Under the pieces are notes generated by a model, which was given only the letters and a program-made list of their open reading frames with translations, did no database searches and was not told the DNA's origin. Below, piece by piece: positions 1 through 7,296 of a stretch of 15,000 nucleotides of DNA; position 1 is the stretch's first letter, and each line of letters opens with the position of its first letter. A program made the position numbers and the translations under genes. This stretch comes from Theodoxus fluviatilis (lineage: Eukaryota; Mollusca; Gastropoda; Cycloneritida; Neritidae). The DNA is taken from the NCBI GenBank assembly GCA_034096865.1, contig JAWQFJ010000498.1, positions 259,057-274,056 of the forward strand. Direction: 5' to 3'.

Positions 1-23
1 AGATGAATTGTCTCCCAGACACT

Positions 24-537
24 GGGTTGTACACTGCATGCCTTGTGCTGTGTCCTGCGTAGGAAACGAGTCAGAGTCAGTGAGCTACAGGAGTCATACA
101 CTGTACATGACTTGTGCTGTCCTGTGTAGAAAACGAGTCAGAGCCAGTGAGCTACAGGAGTCATACACTGTACATGACTTGTGCTGTCCTGTGTAGGAAA
201 TGAGTCAGAGCCAGTGAGCTACAGGGGTCATACACTGTACATGACTTGTGCTGTGTCCTTTGTAGGAAACAAGTCAGAGCCATTGAGCTACAGGGGTCAT
301 ACACTGTACATGACTTGTGCTGTGTCCTGTGTAGGAAATGAGTCAGAGCCAGTGAGCTACAGGGGTCATACACTGTACATGACTTGTGCTGTCCTGTGTG
401 GGAAACAAGTCAGAGCCAGTGAGCTACAGGGGTCATACACTGTACATGACTTGTGCTGTCCTGTGTAGGAAACGAGTCAGAGCCAGTGAGCTGCAGGGGT
501 CATACACTGTACATGACTTGTTCTATATCCTTTGTAG
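24..537 (+). repeat. 67/69-bp tandem array derived from the exon's own 3' splice site
   Basis: Eight acceptor-equivalent positions (gtagg or variant) start at 59, 126, 193, 262, 331, 398, 465 and 534, so spacings are 67 or 69 bp. The two-base difference is gctgtcc versus gctgtgtcc. Each unit joins about 21-23 nt resembling the intron end (acttgtgctgtcctgtgtag) to about 46 nt matching the start of the exon at 538 (gaaac.agtcagagccagtgagctacag to tacatg). Translated, units read G-N-x-SEPVSYRGHTLYM, nearly the true exon NRSEPVSYRGRTLYM. The copy at 398 has GG in place of AG; the others keep AG. A partial copy occupies 24-58. The array is probably intronic, since most frames through it do not reach the exon. 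Confidence 0.9.
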
Positions 538-678
538 GAAACAGGTCAGAGCCAGTGAGCTACAGAGGACGCACACTTTACATGCGGGGAGCAGCCATCT
601 TTGAGACAGTCATTGACTACCTGACACAGCGGTCCACTCTGCCTACAGCGGAACAGGTCATCCTGGCAGGATCCTCAG
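538..678 (+). CDS. NOTUM/pectinacetylesterase-like esterase, internal exon (nucleophile exon)
   Basis: This is an internal exon of an alpha/beta-hydrolase of the NOTUM/pectinacetylesterase family, which are carboxylesterases that remove acyl groups. Seen: after the acceptor tttgtag (531-537) the frame reads NRSEPVSYRGRTLYMRGAAI and ends at AGSS, with a GT donor at 679-680. The donor splits a codon that continues in exon 6231-6407, giving AGSSAGGLAALIQA, the family's GxSxGG nucleophile elbow. The proposed nucleophile Ser codon is 675-677. The exon is 141 bp and is flanked by phase-1 introns, so it is symmetric. In human NOTUM a YAFMGALI-like stretch sits at the same distance before the nucleophile. 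The upstream neighbour would end in the family's WSG motif but lies outside the window. The first 46 nt are repeated in the array upstream. A second AG at 543-544 could also serve as acceptor and would change the phase. Substrate unknown. Confidence 0.85.
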
Positions 679-729
679 GTCAGTGATAACAGCAATGATG
701 ACAGCAGCAAGAACAGTGGCAATGAGTAC

Positions 730-912
730 AGTGACTATGGTAATGGTAACTACAGCAATAGCAACAACAGTTGAAAAGGTAGCAACTATATATCAGCTGT
801 GACAACATCAACAGTGGCAGGAAATAGTGACTATGGTAATGGTCATGACAGCAACAACAGTTGAAAAGGTATCAGCTATATTGGCTATGACAACATCAAC
901 AGCAGCAACTTT
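730..912 (+). repeat. Two-copy direct repeat, period about 96 bp, in intron 1
   Basis: Copy 1 begins at about 730 and copy 2 at about 826, both with agtgactatggtaatgg. Both continue through agcaacaacagttgaaaagg and a degenerate segment to gacaacatcaacag. The region around it (680-910) is rich in cag/caa/gca triplets. No coding frame survives. It lies just after the donor at 679. Confidence 0.75.
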
Positions 913-1511
913 GACAGTAAATATTGCCATTTTCCGTGTTGATAATGCAGTATCTTCTCTGCAGTGACGAGGTTATGCAGACACTAAATTATCTTTACCT
1001 GCCTCTTATCAGTACAGTAGTACTTTGAAGCAAGGTCACTGTGTAATAAAGAATTGGCAGTTCACCAAAACTAGGACAATGGATGAATGAATGGATGGAG
1101 ATCTACAGCCTGGCAGCCTTTGTAGGCCATTCACTAGAGCAGATGTATGAGCCAGTCAGTTTAGATTTCCCTCGCTGTTTGCCTTTTTTGAATCTCTTAG
1201 GGAGCTGCAGTGGGTCTCTCCGTACCCCCAACCCACAGGGGGGTGCTGTACCGTGCACTCTGCTCTTCCCCCACTCACTGTCAGTGTGAGTGGGGATGTA
1301 AAGACGTGCAACACCGACTCGGCAGTCTCGCTTTCCAGCATGCGCTCCTTGACATGCCTGGCTGTTTGCCTGCCACAAGGTTCTGTGTCCCAGTAATGAG
1401 TGCACACCTTTCCACTTCAAGTGAAAGTTATTCTAGTATTCTTTTCAGCCTCAAAATATTCAAAAGGTTCAAAGTCCTGTCCGACCTATCAGCCAGCCAA
1501 GAGTTCTCTGC
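913..1511. other. Intron 1, unannotated stretch
   Basis: No recognisable exon, RNA or mobile element. Overlapping short open frames on both strands at 1103-1515 show no family motif and no splice-site pairing, so I treat them as chance. Confidence 0.5.
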
Positions 1512-1688
1512 TTAACTCATTGAAGACGGCACTATTTTTAGCTTGTATTGACGGAGACGCATGTTTCTGGGCATTTTTACAGAAATTGCTGAAAAAATAC
1601 TAATCAAGCAATGGAAAAACTGTTGCCATCATTAGAAAGCTCTTTGTCTCCTTTATCCTTGTAGATCAATGTCATTCTGCCATTATTT

Positions 1689-1976
1689 TTATTTTGAATA
1701 TAGTATTGCAACAAAGAAGGTACCGTCTGACGTGCCTGTTTGTAGTTTGGCTGGAGGGAGGCCGACGTGCTCAGCTGACAACATGTACGGATCAGTTTTT
1801 GATTCCTCTTCTTCGGTCAGCAGTTCGTGTACTATATCTAGGATCTGCTCCTCTAAAACTGCATCTTTTTCATCTTTGTCCTCTTCGGAAAAAAGGAGCA
1901 CATTGTCCTCCTCATCTGATCCTTCTTCTGTAGCGATTTTAACAAAATCCTCATCATTGTCCTGCTGCGATGCCAT
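1689..1976 (-). pseudogene. Acidic N-terminal remnant, probably of a piggyBac-like transposase
   Basis: The frame starts at ATG 1976-1974 (MASQQDNDEDFVKIA) and runs 95 codons to a stop at 1689-1691. A longer version with an upstream Met at 2060 is possible but adds residues without motif. Between residues 6 and 63 it is strongly acidic, with clusters such as EEGSDEED, FSEEDKDEKD and LLTEEEESK. An acidic, low-complexity N-terminal region is usual in piggyBac-family transposases, and the frame sits wholly inside the TTAA-flanked element and points inward from its right end. No catalytic Asp-bearing domain or Cys-rich C-terminus follows, so the protein is truncated, presumably by internal deletion. 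It could instead be an unrelated acidic frame. Confidence 0.45.
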
Positions 1977-2155
1977 TGCGATTTGGCGTTGAAATTGCCC
2001 CCTTGCCACATGTGTAAACAAAGTCTGGCAGTGCCTTATCCTCTTCAAATTCAGAGACACAGACGATCTACAATGTTCCTCACTATCGTATAAGAGAACT
2101 AGACTACCTCGATTGGTTAAGAGCCCCTCACAACACGCACAAGAAATTTACATGA

Positions 2156-2223
2156 GCACCGCATCATATGTTGAGGTGTGTCGTCAACCGTTGCTCACCT
2201 CATCTCATCATATGATGCGGTGC
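2156..2223. repeat. Imperfect palindrome inside the right end of the piggyBac-like element
   Basis: GCACCGCATCATATG (2156-2170) is matched exactly in inverted orientation by CATATGATGCGGTGC (2209-2223). After a small asymmetric gap, TGAGGTG pairs with CACCTCA further in. It begins about 12 bp inside the terminal CTCA. Subterminal inverted repeats are common in piggyBac-like elements. Confidence 0.8.
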
Positions 2224-2239
2224 GTCATCATTGAGTTAA

Positions 2240-2519
2240 GAAATGCAGACAGGTCACTGCCAATGAGCTGGAAAAAAACACCTTGATGCATCGGAATGAA
2301 AGCAACATTGAAAAATCAACAGAAAGACAATGACAGTGACAACACTTTTATTTTCAAAAGATAACAGAAAGAAATGAACGGGGAAAATACCAAATAGAAG
2401 GAAGGAAGGAAGATGTATTTGAAATAAAATTTGTTCATGTGTGTTTAAATGCTTTCTATTTGAGTCATGGTTTGGAGGTGTGATGGATTCCGCTCAATGT
2501 TGTCATGTTCCACTTGCAG
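2240..2519. other. Intron 1, AT-rich stretch with a short GGAA tract
   Basis: No gene or element recognised. A short (aagg) run lies at about 2397-2411. The stretch ends in a pyrimidine-purine segment, tccacttgcag, directly before the 42-bp array. Confidence 0.5.
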
Positions 2520-3018
2520 ACACTACAACACTCCTCTGGTACTGCTCAGGGTTTTGTGCAGACACTACAAAACTCCTCTGGTACTGCTCAGGGTTTTGTG
2601 CAGACACTACAAAACTCCTCTGGTACTGCTCAGGGTTTTGTGCAGACACTACAAAACTCCTCTGGTACTGCTCAGGGTTTTGTGCAGACACTACAAAACT
2701 CCTCTGGTACTGCTCAGGGTTTTGTGCAGACACTACAAAACTCCTCTGGTACTGCTCAGGGTTTTGTGCAGACACTACAAAACTCCTCTGGTACTGCTCA
2801 AGGTTTTGTGCAGACACTACAAAACTCCTCTGGTACTGCTCAGGGTTTTGTGCAGACACTACAAAACTCCTCTGGTACTGCTCAGGGTTTTGTGCAGACA
2901 CTACAAAACTCCTCTGGTACTGCTCAGGGTTTTGTGCAGACACTACAAAACTCCTCTGGTACTGCTCAGGGTTTTGTGCAGACACTACAAAACTCCTCTG
3001 GTACTGCTCAGGGTTTTG
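2520..3018 (+). repeat. Twelve-copy, nearly perfect 42-bp tandem array
   Basis: The unit begins acactacaaaactcctctgg and ends gggttttgtgcag; twelve copies run from 2520 with a constant 42-bp step. Variants are few: copy 1 has caacac for caaaac, copy 7 has caagg for caggg, and copy 12 breaks off at gggttttggcag. The unit length is divisible by 3 and lacks stops in all three forward frames and one reverse frame. The long open frames here (for example the 14-residue repeat ADTTKLLWYCSGFC) are therefore consequences of the period, not evidence of a protein. The array sits in intron 1 of the esterase gene. Confidence 0.95.
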
Positions 3019-3232
3019 GCAGGTCTGGGCAAGGAGTGTTGACACTGGGAAACAAGTTGTTTCATTTGGGTGTTTACATTTCATGTGCAGTTATCAGTGT
3101 AATGGTAGAGTGGAAACCTTCATCGTCAAATAGATAAATGCATGCCTGAAATGATTCTTGGAGATTAATGCTTCCAGGTCATCATGGGGGTTTCTTCATG
3201 TGGTGATAATGTCCAAACATGAACATTTATCA
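3019..3232. other. Intron 1 spacer between the 42-bp array and the LINE 3' end
   Basis: Unique-looking sequence with no recognised feature; it flanks the 3' end of the antisense LINE. Confidence 0.5.
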
Positions 3233-3254
3233 ATCTTCTTCTTCTTGAACGCCA

Positions 3255-4060
3255 TCACACTTGGATTCTAGAGTCAAGGATGAAATGGGCTGTCTTCTGG
3301 AGAGATTCCACCCTGCCGTACAGCTTTTCCTGAATGCTTGCTGGTTCCGGCCAAACGTCCTCTCACAGCAGCCGGTGGTTCCTGCATTCCTCCAGAATGT
3401 GTTCAGATGTCTGGTTGGCCTCTCCACAGGAGCACTTTGGGGATGGCACAAGTCTGAATCTCTTGTGCATGTGGTAGTTGAGTCAATTGTGCCCTGTCCG
3501 CAGCCTGAAGATGACCACCTGTTCTTGTCTGGACTGTTGGTGGTAGCTGTCCGTTGTCTGGAGTGTTCTGTACAGGGCCTTCACCATGGTGTTCATTTCT
3601 ATAAGGGTGACTCTGTTCTCTTCTTGGTGGTCTTCAGCTCCCAGCTTTGCCATTCTATCCGCCTCCTCATTTCCATGTATTCCACAGCGTGAGGGGATCC
3701 ACTGCAGTACAATCCTGAAGCATGTGATGTTTTGGAGTGCTTTCAGGAGTTGAGGCAGTTTGCTTGCTGTTGCTGCCTCCAAGACAGAGAGTGCGTCTGT
3801 GAGGAAGACTACCTGGGAGTCTCCGTCAAGGTCTGCTTTGCTGCTGCTGGTATTTGCAGCATGGATCAGGGCTTCAACCTCTGCTCTGTAGTTGGTGCAG
3901 TCGGTATTGCCTCTGCCTGCCATTTTCCACCTGGGTACTGGATGTATGCTCCAGCTCCCCCTCTCTTGACTGCATCTGTGGCTGACCCATCTGTGTAGGC
4001 CCTTATCCATGCTTCCTGGGGGTAGGTTTCATCAAGCATGGCCTTTCTTGCTGGCGTCAC
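3255..4060 (-). pseudogene. LINE RNase H domain and C-terminal CCHC motif
   Basis: RNase H residues in order: AYTDGSA (first Asp, codon 3991-3989), YRAEVEAL (Glu), FLTDALSV (Asp) and GNEEADRMAKLGA (final Asp), with the usual WIPSRCGIHGN before the last. A frameshift near 3908 separates the first motif from the rest. After RLRTGHN, an in-frame TGA (3485-3483) is followed by LNYHMHKRF and a zinc-knuckle-like CSCGEANQTSEHILEEC, then a second TGA (3365-3363) and the terminal stop at 3257-3255. Both early stops sit where related proteins usually have Arg, consistent with CGA to TGA decay at methylated CpG. Confidence 0.8.
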
Positions 4061-4590
4061 AGTGCTCGTCTTTTGTGGTGTAATGGGGTACTGTGGTACG
4101 GATGGTGACGTTGTTCAGTGGAGTTTTCCAAGGTGGAGGATCGTCTTTGCGGTTGAACTTGAAGGGTTCTACTTCTGCTGGCAGCAGGTCTTGATGCTTT
4201 CTCAACAGTGCTCTGCTTTCTAGTACAAAGCTGGATCTTTTCAGCCTTCCTGAGCTGAGGTTCTTCACTCTGTTGTGCATCAGGTGATCCTCTAAGAACC
4301 TTGCCCTCATGTTCTGCATCACGGCTTTAAACTCCCTTCTTTTCTGAAGCGGTGGGATGCCTGTTGTTTGCTCCATCTTTTCTATAGGCGTAGATCTGAC
4401 AGCGCCTGTGATGATTCGTAGGGCCTGGTTCTGGGCTCTGTCAAGGGTCTGTTGGTGCGACTGGGCAGCTGTCATCCAAGAGTTGGAGCCGTACTCTAGG
4501 TGTGGTCGTACTGTGCCCTGGTACACCATCTTGAGGATCTTCTCATTGCCAGCTTCCTCATTATGTTCAGCTTTCTTCTGGCTTTTGCCT
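4032..4590 (-). pseudogene. LINE RT thumb and RT-RNase H linker
   Basis: This frame continues the RT after the shift near 4550: VYQGTVRPHLEYGS and a LDRAQNQALRIITGA segment are typical of LINE thumb/connection regions (LxxxQxxALRxITGA). It continues as a lysine- and arginine-rich linker to a stop near 4032, where the RNase H reading resumes in another frame from about 4060. No separate gene is implied. Confidence 0.75.
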
Positions 4591-4955
4591 CTGCACTTTG
4601 CACCTGTTGTTTCCATGTCATCCTCCTGTCAAAAATTACTCCCAAGTATGTCTGTTGGTCTTCATACTGTAGCAGGGTGTTGTCCAGGGTCAGTTTGCCA
4701 GGCTGAGCTTTGGTGGAGAGTGTGAATAGAGTGGCTGATGACTTCTCTTTCTTGATGGTGACACACCAGGTGGAGGCCCAACCTGTAATCTTGTCCAATG
4801 CTAGCTGCATTCTATATGTGGCGGTTGTTGCATACTCTTCTGAGCACCAGAGCACTAGGTCATCTGCATACAGGGCTGCTTGTACTCCTTTTAGCAGCTC
4901 TGGTATGATGTCATTGATGAAGAGTAAGAACAGAGTAGGTGACAATACTCCCCTG
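4496..4955 (-). pseudogene. LINE reverse transcriptase fragment (palm to thumb)
   Basis: The frame reads GVLSPTLFLLFINDII, then YADDLVLWC with the catalytic YADD codons at 4870-4859, then TYLGVIFDRRMTWKQQV, the usual order of RT palm motifs B, C and E in LINEs. About 18 residues earlier a neighbouring frame reads QGS, as in the QGSxLSP motif, so a one-base deletion near 4937 is likely. A second shift near 4550 moves the reading to the next frame, which continues MVYQGTVRPHLEYGS. Upstream of motif B the palm A domain with its first catalytic Asp is absent, so the copy cannot encode an active polymerase. Confidence 0.8.
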
Positions 4956-5452
4956 GCTCCACAGGACGAATTCAAAGGACCACCAGTAGCTGGGGTTGGG
5001 CTCCTTCGAGGCACGGAGCCCGGCGCTGCACCTGCCTGGCGGGACTTCACAGGGCGAGCACCATTCTCGTTGTCTGTATATCCAAGTGTCATATGCTTTG
5101 GCGATTGTGCCGTAGTGTTGTGGTTTGTTAGAGTGCGCCGTGTGGCCCAACACATTCGTCTTCAGCACTCGGGGATTCTTTCAGGGTTACCCCACCCTTA
5201 GCTCATAGCCCAAAGACCTGCCCTGTCAGAAGGGGGAGGGGGGGGGGGGGGGGGAATGGTCCATATTGGTCTGGCCTCTACCCTTAGAGCTGTCCAGCTT
5301 GGGAAACCCTGCCAGGAGTTTGCACTCCCGCTGGCATAGCTCTTCGGGTCATGGAGACGCACAAATCACCACACCACGCTAAGGAATGGACCGTGTGGTG
5401 GGTCAAGCTCAATGAGTGCATGTGCATCTTGCTTCCTCTGTAATAGGGAATG

Positions 5453-5555
5453 GTTGGATCAAATGTCCTAGCAATCAGGGTGTAAAGTGGTTTGAGGTTT
5501 AAAAATGAGAACTAAATTGCTGCTCAGAACCACCACCTTTACCTTTTTATCTTTA
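5453..5555 (+). mobile_element. 3'-end fragment of the SINE family found at 5819-6221
   Basis: gttggatcaa, then gcaatcagggtgtaaagtgg, ttgag and the tail caccacctttacctttt parallel gattgatcaag, gtgatcagggggtaaagtg, ttggtttgag and cacacctttacctttt at 6121-6221. The tRNA-like head is missing, so this is a 5'-truncated or interrupted copy, lying beside the 5' end of the antisense LINE. Confidence 0.6.
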
Positions 5556-5818
5556 TTGAAGTTTGAGACATCAGTCACATGCACTCAGCATGTTTTAAAA
5601 AAGTTTTACAATTTTTTAATTGGGAAATGGATATTTATCACAGAATTTCAAAATGGTTGCTTGTTTATGCCCTCTTTAAAAATTACACACAGATTTCCAA
5701 GCTTCCATGTCTTGAATGGTTCCTTCAACAACCACTGGTCTAAAAATCTCAGCACACCCTAATCCCTTTTCCTGTGGGTGTATCTGCTTGTGTAACTGTA
5801 TTTTCTCCCATGCTGCTG
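5556..5818. other. Intron 1, AT-rich spacer
   Basis: No recognisable feature apart from A/T runs. Confidence 0.45.
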
Positions 5819-6221
5819 TTAGCTCTGTGGCTGAGTGGTTAGCTCACTTGACCTGTAATTGTTTGCAGCTGCAGGGTGCAGCATTCAAAGCTGCACCGTT
5901 CCCACAGATGTATCCTTGAGCAAGATGTATTAACTCGCATTGCTTCTCCTTGTCTAGGAGTAAAGTCGGGTACCTGTGAGGGCAGAAATGGCACTCTTTG
6001 TGTGCAGCTGTGAGCCAGCATCGGGTTGGAATACTCCCCAGGGAGTGGAGTAGGTGTTGCCACCTGACTGCCTACATCTTATCTGTCTGCCACTGCATTT
6101 GTCATTGGGCGCCAGTGAAGGATTGATCAAGCGGCCCAGTGATCAGGGGGTAAAGTGTAAATTGGTTTGAGACCCAGACAGAGTTGAAAGGTCACTGTAT
6201 AAATCACACCTTTACCTTTTC
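5819..6221 (+). mobile_element. tRNA-derived SINE ending at the exon acceptor
   Basis: The head reads like a tRNA gene: A-box TGGCTGAGTGG (5828-5838) and, about 45 bp later, a degenerate B-box gcattcaaagc (5881-5891). A body with ccttgagcaag...taactcgcattgct, a motif recurring in animal SINEs of fish and invertebrates, follows at about 5913-5948, and the element ends cacacctttacctttt. A second, truncated family member shares the tail at 5453-5555. SINEs are moved by a partner LINE's reverse transcriptase; which LINE is not visible here. I did not find clear target-site duplications, so the limits are approximate. Confidence 0.65.
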
Positions 6222-6230
6222 TTTCTACAG

Positions 6231-6407
6231 CGGGAGGGCTGGCAGCTCTGATTCAGGCTGACAGGCTGCGACAGAAGCTGCCCGGTTCCGTCCGATCCCT
6301 GCACGCCGTGGTGGATGGAGCCATGTTCTTGGACCAGCCTGACTCTGACAATGCTCGACCTATGGCCGACCTTCTCCACCGTGCCTTTGACCTTCACAAT
6401 GTGAAGG
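6231..6407 (+). CDS. NOTUM/pectinacetylesterase-like esterase, internal exon
   Basis: This exon follows the nucleophile exon. Seen: acceptor ctttctacag ends at 6230. The first two bases complete the split Ala codon of GSSAGG, and the frame continues AGGLAALIQADRLRQKLP, then VVDGAMFLDQ, ending at NVK plus one base. A GT donor follows at 6408-6409 (gttagt). In the family, the segment after the nucleophile is a helix followed by a DAG/DSG-aFLD segment. Here it reads DGAMFLD, so the family's usual small residue order is slightly altered. The exon is 177 bp, 59 codons, with phase 1 on both sides. A SINE ends within about 10 bp of the acceptor, so part of the pyrimidine tract appears to come from the SINE tail. 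Function in acyl-ester hydrolysis is inferred from the family. Confidence 0.87.
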
Positions 6408-6482
6408 GTTAGTAGATTTTCTTCCTGGTAACTTTGGTGGAATGATATCTATCATGTAAAGAGCAGTTTGATGAGAGCATGT

Positions 6483-6582
6483 CTGTCCTGCTATGACTTG
6501 CTGATGAGACAGCCCAGTGATGCAGGAATTACCTGATGAGAGGACACCTGTTGGGTGAAGGATAATGGGATGAGGGGATCCT
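6483..6582. repeat. Very degenerate leading edge of the 57-bp array
   Basis: gtcctgctatgacttgctgatgag resembles the unit's gtcctattaagacactgctagagag only weakly. The stretch is intron 2 and holds no other feature. Confidence 0.3.
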
Positions 6583-6981
6583 TGCCCTGCTAGGACACTG
6601 CTACAGAGGACTAGTAGTAGTTTAGCAGAGAATTGACTTCATTTCTGTCCTGTTAAGATTCTACTATAGAGAACAAGTTTGGCAAAAAATTGCATTTATT
6701 TGTATTCTGTTAACAGTTAAGACATTACTATAGAGGACAAGTTTAGTTTTAAAATTTGCATTTATTTCTGTCCTATTAAGAGAGAACTAGTTCAGTAAAG
6801 GACTGTGTTGATTTCTGTCCTATTAAGACACTGCTAGAGAGAACTAGTTCAGTAAGGAACTGTGTTCATTTCTGTCCTATTAAGACACTGCTAGAGAGAA
6901 CTAGATCAGTAAAGAACTGTGTTCATTTCTGTCCTATTAAGACACTGCTAGAGAGAACTAATTCAGTAAAGAACTGTGTTT
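6583..6981 (+). repeat. 57-bp tandem array in intron 2, direct arm
   Basis: Units begin gtcctattaagacactgcta and continue gagagaactagttcagtaaa, gaactgtgttcatttct. Starts are at 6770, 6817 (a shortened 47-bp unit precedes it), 6874 and 6931. Older, diverged units start near 6583, 6647 and 6702. Similarity increases toward the 3' side, suggesting expansion from that end. Confidence 0.9.
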
Positions 6982-7140
6982 AGCAGTTCTCAGTAAGTCA
7001 CAACATCAGCTCTTGCAATGGAACAAGCCCTCTAATAATCCTCTCTCAAACAAATAAAACTGACAAGTTTGTCTCCACATATTTAAGCAGGCATCTAAGA
7101 AATAAGATAAACCGCCTTAGATATGCACTCAATTCTTCTC

Positions 7141-7296
7141 TTTACTAGTTCTCTCTCGCAGTGTCTTAATAGGACAGAAATCAACACAGTTCTTTACTGA
7201 AGTAGTTCTCTCTAGAAGTGTCTTAATAGGACAGAAATCAACACAGTTCTTTACTGAACTAGTTCTCTCTAGCAGTGTCTTAATAGGACAGAAATC
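7141..7296 (-). repeat. 57-bp array, inverted arm
   Basis: About 2.7 units of the same repeat in reverse orientation: ttctctct.gcagtgtcttaa, taggacagaaatcaacacag and ttctttactgaactag recur twice with near identity. With the direct arm it forms an inverted repeat separated by a spacer of about 159 bp (6982-7140). Confidence 0.92.

Larger units (their letters stand above)
1512..2239 (-). mobile_element. Non-autonomous piggyBac-like element with TTAA target duplications
   Basis: TTAA occurs at 1512-1515 and again at 2236-2239. The inner ends are inverted repeats: the left reads CTCATTGAAGACGGCAC and the right, on the opposite strand, reads CTCAATGATGACGCACC. They agree in CTCA-x-TGA-x-GACG and again in CAC after a one-base shift. 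TTAA targets with short terminal inverted repeats are the hallmark of piggyBac-superfamily transposons. The 720-bp interior is too short for a transposase of about 550-600 residues, but holds a minus-strand acidic reading frame that could be its N-terminus. An imperfect palindrome lies just inside the right end. The element is antisense to the host gene, inside intron 1. Superfamily assignment is inferred from the ends, since no DDE catalytic domain is present. Confidence 0.7.
3233..5440 (-). mobile_element. Degenerate RNase H-bearing non-LTR retrotransposon (LINE), internally deleted
   Basis: On the minus strand the order is: a non-coding 5' leader-like segment (about 5440-5160), a short ORF1-like start, reverse transcriptase from the QGS/LSP motif onward, RNase H, a CCHC motif, a stop at 3257-3255 and a (GAA)-type simple tail (3246-3233). 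RT followed by RNase H points to the I group of LINEs; I would guess an I/Nimb-like clade. A full element would be over 5 kb with ORF1, endonuclease and the N-terminal half of RT. Those are missing, so an internal deletion is inferred near 4940-4990. Several frameshifts and two in-frame stops show that it is dead. Antisense orientation inside an intron is the arrangement usually tolerated by host genes. A G17 run (5238-5254) interrupts the leader. The 5' limit is uncertain. Confidence 0.75.

Noticed and set aside
8..604. Overlapping frames of 62-95 codons through the 67/69-bp array
   Set aside because: They are translations of exon-derived repeat units; frame changes between 67-bp units and stops prevent them from joining the real exon, except for the single in-frame unit reported.
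1103..1515. Overlapping open frames on both strands (83-105 codons)
   Set aside because: No protein family resemblance, no splice-site pairing, and several frames are open together, as expected by chance in GC-richer intronic DNA.
2441..3137. Long open frames of 190-230 codons with perfect 14-residue repeats on both strands
   Set aside because: The 42-bp period is divisible by 3 and the unit lacks stops in these frames, so openness in several frames at once is automatic. It lies in an intron and has no start context or splice support.
5235..5254. G17 run as a G-quadruplex or switch element
   Set aside because: A plain homopolymer inside a dead LINE; its length is probably unreliable and nothing around it suggests a function.
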